The notes beneath the pieces were generated by a model, which searched no databases, was not told the DNA's origin, and saw nothing but the letters and a program-made list of their open reading frames with translations. A stretch of DNA of 64,000 bases from an uncultured Campylobacter sp. (GTDB taxonomy: Bacteria > Campylobacterota > Campylobacteria > Campylobacterales > Campylobacteraceae), in the NCBI RefSeq assembly GCF_963526985.1, contig NZ_CAURPW010000004.1, positions 62,001-126,000 of the forward strand, read 5' to 3'. Every line of letters begins with the position of its first letter. Within the stretch, counting starts at the first letter, position 1. The translations under genes were made by a program, and so were the position numbers. Shown in pieces: positions 35,824-45,563 of the stretch.

Positions 35824-36485
35824 TGACGCAAATTTTGCTCGTAGAGGACGATGAGACGCTAAGCGAACTCATCAGCGAGTATCTGAGCGAACAAGGCTAT
35901 GACGTGACCGTTCGCGCCGATGCTAAAGCAGCTCTAGATACCGCCTACGAGCGAAATTTTGATATCCTCATCCTCGACGTCAAGCTACCTAAAGGCGACG
36001 GTTTCTCCCTTTTGCGCGAACTTAGGCGGCTTGGCGACGACACGCCTGCGATCTTTACCACCTCGCTAAACGCGCTGCAAGACTTAGAGATCGGCTACAA
36101 AAGCGGCTGCGACGACTACTTAAAAAAGCCGTACGAGCTAAAAGAGCTTTTGCTTCGTATTCAAATTTTACTCAAGCGCAAATTTTCTCACGTAAACGAC
36201 GAATTTATCGAGCTTAACGACGGATATAAATTTTATCCAAGCTCCAAAACGCTCCGGCAAAACGGGCAAATCGTAAACCTCTCAAACAAAGAAAGCGAAC
36301 TTTTGGCGCTATTTTTGGAAAATAAAAACGCGCTGCTGAGCAAAGAGGCGATATTTGAGAAAATTTGGAACTACGGCGAGGAGCCAAGCGAACTGAGCCT
36401 GCGGGTTTACGTCAAAAACTTACGCCGCATTTTAGGCAAGGACGCGATCGTAAATAGGCGCGGCGACGGCTATATCTATGTCTGA
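35823..36485 (+). CDS. OmpR-family response regulator, 220 aa
   Basis: Receiver domain with acidic VEDDE (residues 7-11), phospho-acceptor Asp52 in ILILDVKLPKGDG, Thr/Ser in IFTTSLNAL, and Lys in YLKKPYELKE. Winged-helix domain at the C-terminus (LSNKESELLALFLENK; ELSLRVYVKNLRRIL; RRGDGYIYV). It overlaps the kinase gene by eight bases. It follows the MXKDX gene, which it may autoregulate. Confidence 0.9.
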   Translation: MTQILLVEDDETLSELISEYLSEQGYDVTVRADAKAALDTAYERNFDILILDVKLPKGDGFSLLRELRRLGDDTPAIFTTSLNALQDLEIGYKSGCDDYLKKPYELKELLLRIQILLKRKFSHVNDEFIELNDGYKFYPSSKTLRQNGQIVNLSNKESELLALFLENKNALLSKEAIFEKIWNYGEEPSELSLRVYVKNLRRILGKDAIVNRRGDGYIYV

Positions 36486-37650
36486 GCGCTCCGCCGTTAT
36501 AGCTAAAATCCTCTCGCTTTATCTCATCACTAGCACCCTATTTTTGGGGTATTTTTTCACGAACGACTACAAAATGGAAAAAGAAGCCCTCATCTCAAAC
36601 GAGGTAAAAAACCTAAAAGAGATCAAGATGGGTATCTATATGAAAGCGCGCATGGACGGGCTTGGCGCAGTAAAAAGCTTTACCGCCGAAAAAGACGTCA
36701 AAGCCTGCATCGTGGCTAAAAGCGGTCAAATTTTATACGGCGAGGCGGGCTGCGCTAAATTTGACGCAGCCCAAAGCAGCGCGGTCGCAGCAGACGGCAA
36801 GGTAACGATATTTGAAGCCTTGCAAAACATGGACGAAGGCGGCGCGGACGAGCTAGCCACGGCAAAGATCGCGCTAAGCGGCAAGAGCGTCACGAGCGAG
36901 CTAAATTTGCTATGGCTGCGGACGGCGCTAAATTTGCTTATCGTTTTAGGCGTCATCATGATAATCGCCTTTTATCTAGCAAAGACCGCGCTAGCGCCGC
37001 TACACGCCAAGATCGCCGCGCTAAATCGCTTTATAAAAGACTCTACTCACGAGCTAAACGCACCCCTTAGCGTCATACTTATGAGCATCGAAACGGCAGA
37101 CAAAAGTAGCCTAAGCCAGAGAAATCTAAAGCGCCTAAACAACATCCAAACCGCCGCCAAAACGCTAAGCCGCACCTATGAGGACCTCACGTATTTATCC
37201 TTTGGTGCCTCAAGCTCCGCACTAAAAGAGGAGCTAAATTTTAGAGATATTTTAAACGAGCGACTCGAATTTTTCGCTCCGTTTTTTGCTAAACGAGGGC
37301 TTGATTTAAGGCTAAATTTAAAAGACGCTCTCATAAATGCAAACGGCTATGAGCTAAAACGTGCGGTGGATAATCTACTAAGCAACGCCGTAAAATACGC
37401 AAACCAAGGCGGCTACGTCGCGGTTAGTTTGCAAGACGGCGAGCTAAAAATCTCAAACAGCGGCGAGGGGCTAAGCAAAGAGCAGCAAGATAAAATTTTC
37501 GAACGATACACGCGGTTTAATGAAGACCAAGGCGGCTTTGGCATAGGGTTAAATTTGGTAAAAAGAGCCTGCGAAAACAACGCTATCGCCGTAACCTGCG
37601 AAAGCGAATCCGGCAAAGAAACGACGTTTTGGCTGCGGTGGCAAGCATAA
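36478..37650 (+). CDS. Membrane sensor histidine kinase, 390 aa
   Basis: TM1 (residues 8-28), a periplasmic sensor of about 115 residues with two Cys (KACIVA and EAGCAKF), then TM2 (about 148-168). The phospho-acceptor His191 is in KDSTHELNAPLSVIL, where Asn replaces the usual Arg/Lys after HEL. The ATPase domain has the N-box DNLLSNAVKYAN, G1 ISNSGEGL and G2 GGFGIGLNLVKRA. It should sense an envelope signal and phosphorylate the upstream-encoded regulator. The two periplasmic cysteines could act in redox or metal sensing; this is inference. Confidence 0.9.
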   Translation: MSERSAVIAKILSLYLITSTLFLGYFFTNDYKMEKEALISNEVKNLKEIKMGIYMKARMDGLGAVKSFTAEKDVKACIVAKSGQILYGEAGCAKFDAAQSSAVAADGKVTIFEALQNMDEGGADELATAKIALSGKSVTSELNLLWLRTALNLLIVLGVIMIIAFYLAKTALAPLHAKIAALNRFIKDSTHELNAPLSVILMSIETADKSSLSQRNLKRLNNIQTAAKTLSRTYEDLTYLSFGASSSALKEELNFRDILNERLEFFAPFFAKRGLDLRLNLKDALINANGYELKRAVDNLLSNAVKYANQGGYVAVSLQDGELKISNSGEGLSKEQQDKIFERYTRFNEDQGGFGIGLNLVKRACENNAIAVTCESESGKETTFWLRWQA

Positions 37651-37671
37651 ATTCGACATCAAATTCGGCGG

Positions 37672-37698
37672 TTTGGGCTTTGAGCCAAATTTTAGATT
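37672..37698 (+). terminator. Possible terminator after the kinase gene
   Basis: TTTGG(G)CT paired with AGCCAAA around a three-base loop, followed by TTTTAGATTTT. One bulged base in the stem. Confidence 0.45.
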
Positions 37699-38081
37699 TT
37701 AAATTTAGCATTACGCTATATGACCAAAATTTAATCCGACTCCTTTTTGAAGTAACAAAAACGACTTTACGAATTTTTTACGATTTTTGGCTCTTAAGCA
37801 AATTTCAGTCGTAAAATTTGCGCCGTGCGGTTAAAATCGCATGATGCATCCCGAGAATAAAAAGCGATTTTCATAGATTCTTAGCTCAAACCGTCCTTAA
37901 AACCTCGGGCCATTTAGTTAAAATATTCCTTAAAGTTCCTCGCGATTAAATTAAGGGTTAAACCCTATCTTTAAAATTTCAAGACTTTGCGAGTTTAATA
38001 AAATTCGATTAAAATCTTAGTCAAATCCAAATTTGCAAGGCGAGTAAAGATTTCGCGCAGGCGTATGCTTGCGGTTTAAAT
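37699..38081. other. Intergenic region with inverted repeats between convergent genes
   Basis: About 380 bases without a convincing gene. Present are CCCGAG (37850-37855) and CTCGGG (37904-37909), which could close a stem over about 50 bases, and the AGGGTT-A-AACCCT inverted repeat at about 37966-37978. A 26-codon minus-strand frame inside lacks a good ribosome site. An unrecognised small RNA is possible. Confidence 0.4.
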
Positions 38082-38699
38082 TTACTCGCTATTTACTAGC
38101 GAAAGATTTCTGCAGCCGACCTCATCGCCCAGCTCGCATCCTATCTCGTAAAATTTCCTCGCCACGTCCCTGCTCGCCGTCTCTACGCCCAAAGAAAACT
38201 GATGCATGCTACCTAGATTCGTGCAGCTTTTAGCGTGTTTTAGCTGCACGCAGGATTTTTCGTAGAGTTTTATCGCGCGCACGAAGTCGTTTTTACGCGC
38301 ACCAAGCCCCAGGCGGTAAACGTTTGCGGCATTAAAGCAGCCGTATTTATTGCCCGCTTGGCAGGCCTTTAAAAAAAGAGGTAAAATTTGATCGCTAGCA
38401 GGATCGATTTTTTGATAAAGAGAACCTAAATTCGAACATGCTACGCCCTCGCCGCTCTCGCAGGCCTTTTGATAGCAGAGCTTCGCACGCTCGTAGTCTT
38501 TGACGTTTTCAAATTTCACGCCCGTATCGTTACACTCTTTTGGGCTTTTGCCGTCGCAGATGTTTTTTATTTCAGACTGCGTAACGGGCTTTGGCGGTGC
38601 GGGGGTTGCCTTTTTCGGCGCGGCGCAACCACTAGCAAACGCCGCAACCAGCGCAAAAACGGCAATGTGCGAGATAGCTTGAAAAAAAGCGCGTTTCAA
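38082..38699 (-). CDS. Sel1/Hcp-like repeat lipoprotein, 205 aa
   Basis: Lipoprotein signal with lipobox ASGC (Cys25). The mature part has Cys-containing Sel1-like repeats (DYERAKLCYQKACESGEGVACSNLGSLY and following copies, pairs of Cys seven to eight residues apart), resembling Helicobacter cysteine-rich Hcp proteins whose helices are stapled by disulfides. Probably anchored to a membrane and facing the periplasm. Function unknown. Monocistronic. Confidence 0.85.
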   Translation of the reverse strand: MKRAFFQAISHIAVFALVAAFASGCAAPKKATPAPPKPVTQSEIKNICDGKSPKECNDTGVKFENVKDYERAKLCYQKACESGEGVACSNLGSLYQKIDPASDQILPLFLKACQAGNKYGCFNAANVYRLGLGARKNDFVRAIKLYEKSCVQLKHAKSCTNLGSMHQFSLGVETASRDVARKFYEIGCELGDEVGCRNLSLVNSE

Positions 38700-38994
38700 A
38701 ATTTAGCCTTAAGAAAATTTTGCCTTAATCTTACCTTACGCTCGCCAAAATAACGCTTAAAATAAACTTTAAAATCCTTGACAGTAACCAAACGGAGCCA
38801 AATTTGTAACAAATTTATCGCTCGTTAAAAGGGTATTTTTAGCGTATTAAAGCGAATTTACCCATAGTTTTATATCTAAATTCGGCGCCTATCGTAACCT
38901 ATAAATTTACAAATTTAATACCGACAAAAAGCGCCGAATTTATAGCTTGGATCACTACGGGCGCAACCCAAGCCGAAAGGCGTGCCAAAACGCC
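38700..38994. other. Intergenic region upstream of the lipoprotein gene
   Basis: Holds the promoter side of the lipoprotein gene and the 3' flank of the TonB-receptor gene. A TTGACA occurs at about 38778, but no matching -10 element is clear. No RNA gene seen. Confidence 0.4.
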
Positions 38995-41133
38995 TTAGAA
39001 ATTATACGTAAAACCTAGATTAAACGTTCTCGGATCGCCGTAAACCATCTTGTTATTGCCGATGCCCTCGAAGTATTTTTTATTAAACACGTTGTCGATA
39101 TTTAGCTGGATGTCGAAATTTTTACTTATCCTGTAGCCAAACATTAAATTTGCTAGCGTGTAGGCCTTTTGCGTGATTTCGTTTGCGCCGCTACCGACGT
39201 AAATTTTGCTTTTATACTGCACTCCAGCACCCGCCCTAAAGTCTGCTATAGAGTATTTAGCAAAGAGATTTGCCGTAGTGCGCGAGCTTTCGGTATCAAA
39301 TTTCTTACCGTCGGCATCCTTAGCGTTAAAGTGAGTAAGCCCAAGACCTAGGCTTAAATTTTGATTTATCTCACCGTTTACGTCCACCTCAAAGCCCTTA
39401 CTAGTTACGCCTTTTTTAGCTTCGTACGCGTCAGTCGTAGTGCCCGGGATCTTTTGTCCGGTTTTTGCGCCTAGTTTATCTTGAACGACCTTAAATACGC
39501 CAAAAGAAGCCGAAAGCGCTCCGTCAAAATAATCGCCCTTTATGCCCAGCTCATAGTCTTTGCCTTAGATCGGATCTAAGTATTTGCCGTTGATATCCTT
39601 TACGGTTTGGGGTTTAAAGATACTCGTGTAGCTAGCATAAAGAGTGTGATTTTCGCCGATATCGTACGTGATACCTAGATACGGCGTAATTTCTTGAGTG
39701 AAATTTCTATTTCCGTTGCCGCCTGTTATGCGGTACTTATAGTAGCTCATTCTGGCTCCCAGCAAAAACTTTAGCTCGTCCGTGATTGAGAATTTATTAG
39801 CCAAATATACGGCCTTTTGCACCGTCTTATCGGCGTTGTTTTGATCGGCGTAAGGAAACCTCGGATCGTCGATATGAAGGTTTTTAAAATCTATCCTAGT
39901 GCGTGCTGAGTAGGCTAGGCCAGCCGGAGTCGTACGATTTAACCAATAACTACTGACCTTGTCGGAGCTGTTTTGGTAGTTGTTATACATAGCGCCGAAA
40001 ACCACCTCGTGAGGCAAGCTAAACGCTTCGTAGGGCATATTTACGTAGGCGTCTACGTTGTGGATATTTTCTTCGCGTTTGTTTGCGTAGGCGCTAAGCC
40101 CGCCGATGTCGCCCGTGTCGTCTAAATTTATCTTGCCGCCGTAGTAGAGCAAATTAGTATCCGTATTTGCGCGGCGGAATGAATAGGATAAATTTAGGCT
40201 GGCTTCGTTTTCAAAATAGTGCCTAAAATCGGCATAAACGTCAAAAGTCTTGATATCCCACCTAGTCCAAGGCTGCGAAAAAATTTCGTTTTTGCTAAAC
40301 TCGCGCCTAGCGTCGTTTTTGTAAAACGCGGGCATTCCTCCCCAGCGTATGCCGTGACGCTTTAGCTCCTGATAAAACGCGCCCAGGCTAAGCCACGAAC
40401 TATCCATGATATCAGCGTCCACTACGCCGTAGATAGCGGTGTTTTTACGGTTATAGTAGTCCATATACGAGCGAGACTTCTCGTGCATAAAAGACGCTCT
40501 AGCCCGCACGCTGCCGTCAGCAGTCACCGGAGTTTGCACATCGCCAGATACGCCGTATCTATCGTACGAGCCCGCGCTTAGTTTAAAATTTCCCGTCAAT
40601 TCTTTTGAATTTGCTCTTTTTCGGATGAAATCTAAGCTAGCCGCCGGATTGCCGGCACCCGCTAGCAGGCCGTTTGCGCCCTTTACGACCTCGACGCGCT
40701 CATAGGGCAACATGCTCATATCGTTTGCGCCTAGGCTAAATCCGCCAAAGCTTGGCATCGAATCAAGCAAATAATAATCTATCTTAAAGCCTCTTGCCGT
40801 AGGATATACGCGCTCGTCCCACTTGTTAAGCGTGACGCCCGGGATATTTCGCAAAAGCACCTGATAGTCGTTGATGTTTTGATCCTTTAGCCTAGCTTCG
40901 GTGATGACGGTTAGCGACTGGGGCGTTTGGCGCGAAGTGAGGTCTAGCCTCGTGGTGCTTTTTACCAGCTCTTTGGCGTTGTATTTGACGTCGTCGCGCC
41001 TTTGTTCGCTAGTTACCTCGACGGCCTGAAGCGTCTCTTTGCCCGCTGCGTTCTCCCCGTTTTGAGCGGCTAAAATTTGAACGGACGCTAGCAAATTTAT
41101 CGCCGCAACCGAAAACAAAATTTTATTTTTCAT
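38995..41133 (-). pseudogene. TonB-dependent siderophore receptor interrupted by an in-frame TAA
   Basis: Signal peptide, then a plug domain (SRQTPQSLTVITEARLKDQN; IPGVTLNKWDERVYPTARGF; VEVVKGANGLLAGAGNPAAS) and beta-barrel of a FhuE/FpvA-type ferric-siderophore receptor. The frame stops at TAA 39567-39565 after KYLDPI, but the same frame continues without any shift (GKDYELGIKGDYFDG...) to the normal C-terminal barrel end FNLGFTYNF at 38995. Family members usually read LxPI-E/V-GKxYE here, so a GAA to TAA nonsense change is the simplest explanation. Intact length would be 712 residues. As written, the barrel lacks about its last 190 residues and should not fold. Confidence 0.85.
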
Positions 41134-42227
41134 CTTTTTCTCCTTTTAAAATTTGATCTTTTTATCCATAAATAAATGCCTGAAACGCTAAGCGCAAGCG
41201 GAGCTAGCCCGCATAAAAACCAGAAAAATTTAGTCGCGGCGTTATAGTCGCCGTAGTGAGCGCGCCTAAACGTCGATAAAAACTTATCCTTATTGCTTGC
41301 TAGCTCGATATCTTTTACATCGATTAAATTTGCGCTGTGTTTATCATAAGAAACGGTGCTTGAGTACTGGCTATGAAGGAAACCTTGACTCGGTTTTTGC
41401 CCGTAAAGCGTGATATTTGCGCCATCATAAAACGGAAAGCTAACGTAGTGCGTCCTAAATCCGGGCATATCCGTGGCCGCTTTGTGCACGAGGGCGTCGA
41501 TTGAGATATTTTTATCGTAAATTTGCGGACCGATTACGAATTTAGAGTTATCAAAAGGCGGCATAAACATAAACCTAAGCTCCCACCAAGCCCCGCTAAG
41601 CGCGACCGCAAAGATAACGGGCGTCGAAAAAACGCCGATAAATTTGTGCGAATCGCTCATAAAAACCGCCATTCGCGCAAACCGAAGGCGCAGCAAATTC
41701 GTCCAAAAATTTCGGTAAACGATAAAGCCGCTAATCGAAATAATAAAGGCAAAAATCGCCGTCAGACCGAGTAAAATTTGACCGCTTTTTTCAAGGAGTA
41801 AATTTTCGTGAAGCTCGGTAATAACCCCGATAAATCCACTATCATGCGGCACGAGGCCGCTTTTTATCTCGCCGCTAAATGCGTCTAGATACACGCACGC
41901 CCACTCTTTTTGGCCCGCACCGTGAGGCAGTAGCCAAATTTTGTCCGTTTTTTGAGGATCTACGTCGATATTCCAACCTACGATCTCGTGTTTTGGATAC
42001 TCTTTTTCTATTTTTTCTCTTAGCTCGTCAAATTTTAATCTACTTTTTTGCCCGGTTTTATCGCTACTTTTTGCAACGTATATGACGCCAGACATTAATA
42101 AATTATTTATCTCGTCTTTATAAACCAAAACCGAACCCGTAAAACAAGCGATAACTAATGGAATACAAAATATCAGCGAAGCGTAAGTGTGAATCTTATA
42201 TATAATCTTTTTGTCAAATATATTCAC
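41130..42227 (-). CDS. PepSY-associated TM protein (siderophore/iron reductase type), 365 aa
   Basis: Four TM helices in the PepSY_TM pattern: TYASLIFCIPLVIACFTGSVL near the N-terminus, then LLGLTAIFAFIISISGFIVY, VFSTPVIFAVALSGAWWELRF and FLCGLAPLALSVSGIYLWIKR. Conserved His residues (THYVSFPF, ELHENLL, SHKFIG) may bind haem, as in proteins that reduce ferric siderophores at the inner membrane. It overlaps the TonB receptor gene by four bases, so they form one iron-uptake unit. Confidence 0.85.
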   Translation of the reverse strand: MNIFDKKIIYKIHTYASLIFCIPLVIACFTGSVLVYKDEINNLLMSGVIYVAKSSDKTGQKSRLKFDELREKIEKEYPKHEIVGWNIDVDPQKTDKIWLLPHGAGQKEWACVYLDAFSGEIKSGLVPHDSGFIGVITELHENLLLEKSGQILLGLTAIFAFIISISGFIVYRNFWTNLLRLRFARMAVFMSDSHKFIGVFSTPVIFAVALSGAWWELRFMFMPPFDNSKFVIGPQIYDKNISIDALVHKAATDMPGFRTHYVSFPFYDGANITLYGQKPSQGFLHSQYSSTVSYDKHSANLIDVKDIELASNKDKFLSTFRRAHYGDYNAATKFFWFLCGLAPLALSVSGIYLWIKRSNFKRRKR

Positions 42228-42542
42228 GTTTAAAATTTGCCCTTTTAAAATTTGCTTTAAATCGGCGCGGATTTTAGCATTTTAATAATTAATAATTTCT
42301 AAAACCGTTATCAAATAAATAAGGAATCTATATTTTGCGCTAAATATTTAAAAACGAGGTTTAGTAAAGGCAGACGAATACAAAACGGCAAATTTGCTAC
42401 GTTAAGTCACGGAAATGCATTTAATGCGGTCTCAAAGCAAAATCGGCTTTTTAGTTTAAACAAAACCAGCGCCCAACGGTAGAGCAAACGTCGAGCGCAA
42501 ATTTGATGCAGGTCTCACCGAAAGCAAGCTTAAATTTAAGCC
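42228..42542. other. Intergenic region upstream of the PepSY/TonB-receptor unit
   Basis: Contains an AT-rich block (about 42280-42340, with TTTTAATAATTAATAATTTC) that could hold a Fur-controlled promoter. I cannot define a convincing 19-bp Fur box. No gene seen. Confidence 0.4.
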
Positions 42543-45500
42543 CTAAATTTCCTCTCTTTTATAAATTTTACTCACGAATTTATCTATCTTATACACCGCG
42601 CCAAAGAGCGCAGGCACTACTAGCAGCGTTAGTAGCGTCGAGCTAATAAGCCCTGAAATGATCGAGATCGCCATCGGGGAGTTGCCCTCGTATCCGGCAC
42701 CTCTGCTAAGCGCAAGCGGCAACATCGCAAATATCATCGCAAAAGTTGTCATCAGTATCGCTCGCAGTCTTTTAACTCCCGCGCGCACGATGGCTTCGTT
42801 TAGCGGCACGCCCTCGTTTGCGTATCGGTTGGCGAAATCCACGACCAAAATCGAATTTTTACCCACCATACCGAAAAGCAAGATCGCGCCGACCATGACG
42901 AACAGGCTAAAGGAGTTACCGCTAAGGTACAGCCCGACCGCCACGCCGCCAAACGCCAGCGGCATCGAGATCATGATGATAATCGGCAAAATGAAACTCT
43001 CGTAAAGCGCAGCCAGGATCATATAGATGAGCACGACGCTAAGGCTGATCGTAAAGACGAAGGCCGCGTTCGTGTCGTTCATCATCTCGATAAAGCCCGT
43101 CATCACGTAATCATAGCCCGCAGGCAAAATTTGACCGATATTTTCGTCGATGCCCTTTTGCACGGCGCCCAGCGGTACGTTATCCACGTTTGCGACGATC
43201 CTGATCTGACGCTGTTTGTTAAAACGGTTTATCACGGAAAAGGTCTTGCTCGTCTTAAACTCCGCCACCGCGCTTAGGCTTATACTCTCGCCGTGGGCGT
43301 TTTTGATCTTTAGTTTTTGCAGCGCCTGCACGTCTTTGCGGTACTCGTCGTCAAACCTCAGTATCATATCGTACTGCGCGTCGCCGTTGTCAAAGCTACC
43401 AAGCCTGTTTTGACCAAAGGAGGCATATATCACCTGCGCGACCGCGCTAGGATCGACGTTTAGGCGTTTGGCTTTGTCTTTATTTACGCTGATTTGCAGC
43501 TCGTTTATCTTGTCCTCGTTATCGCTGCCCACATCCGTCGTGCCCTCTATCGCGCGCACCATCGCTATGGCTTTTGGCAGGATTTCGTCCAGCTTTTCTA
43601 GGCTATCGCCCGTGATCGTTAGCTGCACAGGCTCGCTGTCGCTGCCCGTATCGACGTATGGTATCTGCAGAACTTTGACGCTGAGACCTTCAAATTTAAG
43701 CTTCTTTCTATACTCGTCCATTATCTGCGTTTGACGCTCTTTTCGCGACTCAAAGCCTTTTAAGCGGACGTAAATTTTAGCCTTGTACGCGTCCTTTGAG
43801 TCTGTGTAACCCGCGATCATATATGAGTACTCGACGCGCGGATCGCTATCTACGGCGCGCACGACCTCACCGGCTCTAGCGCTCATAGCCTCGACCGAGA
43901 TACCGGGGTTTGCCTTTAAAAATATCTCAAACTGACCCTCGTCCTCGACGGGCAAAAAGTCCATACCGACCTTGCCGGCTAGACTCATGCAAAGAGCCAG
44001 TACGCCAAAAGTAAGGATAACAAACGCGGTTTTAAACCTCAAAATAAGCTTCAAAAGCCGCTCGTAACCGCTCTCCAGCGCCTCAAATATAGGCTCCGTC
44101 ACGCGGTAAAATTTACTCTCGCCCTCACTCAAAAATCTCGCCGCGAGGCTGGGTATCAGCATGATACAAACCAAAAACGACACCACGATACCGCCGCTCA
44201 CGCTCATACCGAAGGAGTTAAAATACTGCCCGACGATGCCCTCCATAAAGGCAATCGGCACAAAAACGCAAAGCAGCACCGCGCTAATGCTAAGCACGCT
44301 AAAGGCGATCTCGCGCACGCCCTCAAAGCTCGCTTTTAGCGGATTGCTCTCGCCTTCTTGCATCTTTTTGGAAATATTTTCTACGACCACGATCGCATCG
44401 TCGATAAATATACCGATACCAAGCGTGAGAGCCAGCAGCGTGAGGCGGTTTAGATCAAAACCCAAAACGTCGATGATAAAAAACGTCCCCACGATACTAG
44501 CCGGGATCGCAAGCGCGGCGATGATAGTCGCGCTAAAGCTTCGCAAAAAGAAAAAGACGATGACGACGGTGAGCGCGACGCCTAGCATCATGTCAAATTT
44601 GACCTGATTTATGTGCTTTAGGATACTTTCGCTCTTTTCATAAACCCGCTCCACTTCGTAGTTTGCACCCAGTTTTGCCGCTAGTTCGCCAGTTTTAGCT
44701 TTGAGCGCGTCTATCGTCTCGATCGTGTTTGCGCCGCTTACTTTTATAGCGTCGAGCAGCACTCCGCGCTTGCCGTTATACATCGCTACGGCGTCGGTAT
44801 CGTGATGAGATAGCTCCACGCGCGCTACGTCTTTTAAAAACACGTCTTTTTGCAGGCGGATATCCTCTAGCTCGCGCACGCTTTTAGCGTCGAATTCGCT
44901 CTTTAAAAATATCTCAAATTCGCTATTTTCCAGCTTACCCAGCGGCGCTTTTAAATTTTGCGATTTGATTATATTTATGACAGAGGCCGCGGTCAGGGCG
45001 TATTTATCTAGCTTAAACGGATCAAGGTAAATTTTAATCTCAGGCTCCAAAAAGCCCTTATCATCGACCTTGCCAACACCTTTTACGCGCTGCAAAAACG
45101 GCTTTGCTTCGTCTTTGACCGTTTGCATGAGCGCGGTTAAATTTTCGTCATTGCGGCTAACGAAAAAGCTCGCCACCTTGCCGCTGTCGCTACTAATTTT
45201 CTCTATCTCGGGCTGGGCGTCGAGCTTTGCCTTTGCGACCTTGTCGCGCACGTCGTTTGCGGCGACGTCGATGTTTTTCTTGAGATTAAACTCAACCAAA
45301 ACGATGCTGAGGTTGTTAAATGTATAGGATCTAATTTTTTTGATACCGTCTATCGTCGAGACCTCGTCCTCGATCTTTTTAGTGACCCTGCTCTCGATGA
45401 GGCTCATATCGCCCGGCGCGTAGGTCGTGATCTTAACCAGCGGGATGACGACCTCAGGAAAGAGATTTACCGGCATCCTAAGAAGCGACATCGCGCCGAA

Positions 45501-45563
45501 AAATACGAGCGCGACGAAAAACATCAGCGTCGTAATCGGGCAATTTATGGCTAGTTTATACAT
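42543..45563 (-). CDS. RND-family efflux pump inner-membrane protein, 1006 aa
   Basis: AcrB/MexF-like proton antiporter with twelve TM helices in two halves. The N-terminus is YKLAINCPITTLMFFVALVFFG. TM4 has GIFIDDAIVVVENISKKM with the two Asp residues of the proton relay; the second half has GMVGKNSILVVDFANR with the conserved Lys-Asn. Two large periplasmic porter domains are present. It overlaps the adaptor gene by eight bases. Likely exports drugs, bile salts or fatty acids; substrate unproved. Confidence 0.94.
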   Translation of the reverse strand: MYKLAINCPITTLMFFVALVFFGAMSLLRMPVNLFPEVVIPLVKITTYAPGDMSLIESRVTKKIEDEVSTIDGIKKIRSYTFNNLSIVLVEFNLKKNIDVAANDVRDKVAKAKLDAQPEIEKISSDSGKVASFFVSRNDENLTALMQTVKDEAKPFLQRVKGVGKVDDKGFLEPEIKIYLDPFKLDKYALTAASVINIIKSQNLKAPLGKLENSEFEIFLKSEFDAKSVRELEDIRLQKDVFLKDVARVELSHHDTDAVAMYNGKRGVLLDAIKVSGANTIETIDALKAKTGELAAKLGANYEVERVYEKSESILKHINQVKFDMMLGVALTVVIVFFFLRSFSATIIAALAIPASIVGTFFIIDVLGFDLNRLTLLALTLGIGIFIDDAIVVVENISKKMQEGESNPLKASFEGVREIAFSVLSISAVLLCVFVPIAFMEGIVGQYFNSFGMSVSGGIVVSFLVCIMLIPSLAARFLSEGESKFYRVTEPIFEALESGYERLLKLILRFKTAFVILTFGVLALCMSLAGKVGMDFLPVEDEGQFEIFLKANPGISVEAMSARAGEVVRAVDSDPRVEYSYMIAGYTDSKDAYKAKIYVRLKGFESRKERQTQIMDEYRKKLKFEGLSVKVLQIPYVDTGSDSEPVQLTITGDSLEKLDEILPKAIAMVRAIEGTTDVGSDNEDKINELQISVNKDKAKRLNVDPSAVAQVIYASFGQNRLGSFDNGDAQYDMILRFDDEYRKDVQALQKLKIKNAHGESISLSAVAEFKTSKTFSVINRFNKQRQIRIVANVDNVPLGAVQKGIDENIGQILPAGYDYVMTGFIEMMNDTNAAFVFTISLSVVLIYMILAALYESFILPIIIMISMPLAFGGVAVGLYLSGNSFSLFVMVGAILLFGMVGKNSILVVDFANRYANEGVPLNEAIVRAGVKRLRAILMTTFAMIFAMLPLALSRGAGYEGNSPMAISIISGLISSTLLTLLVVPALFGAVYKIDKFVSKIYKREEI

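Noticed and set aside
37797..37877. 26-codon minus-strand frame (MKIAFYSRDAS...) in the empty interval
   Set aside because: Weak ribosome site and too short to support without conservation data.
42280..42340. Fur box upstream of the PepSY/TonB-receptor genes
   Set aside because: The region is AT-rich and plausible, but no 19-bp palindrome close to the consensus could be fixed.
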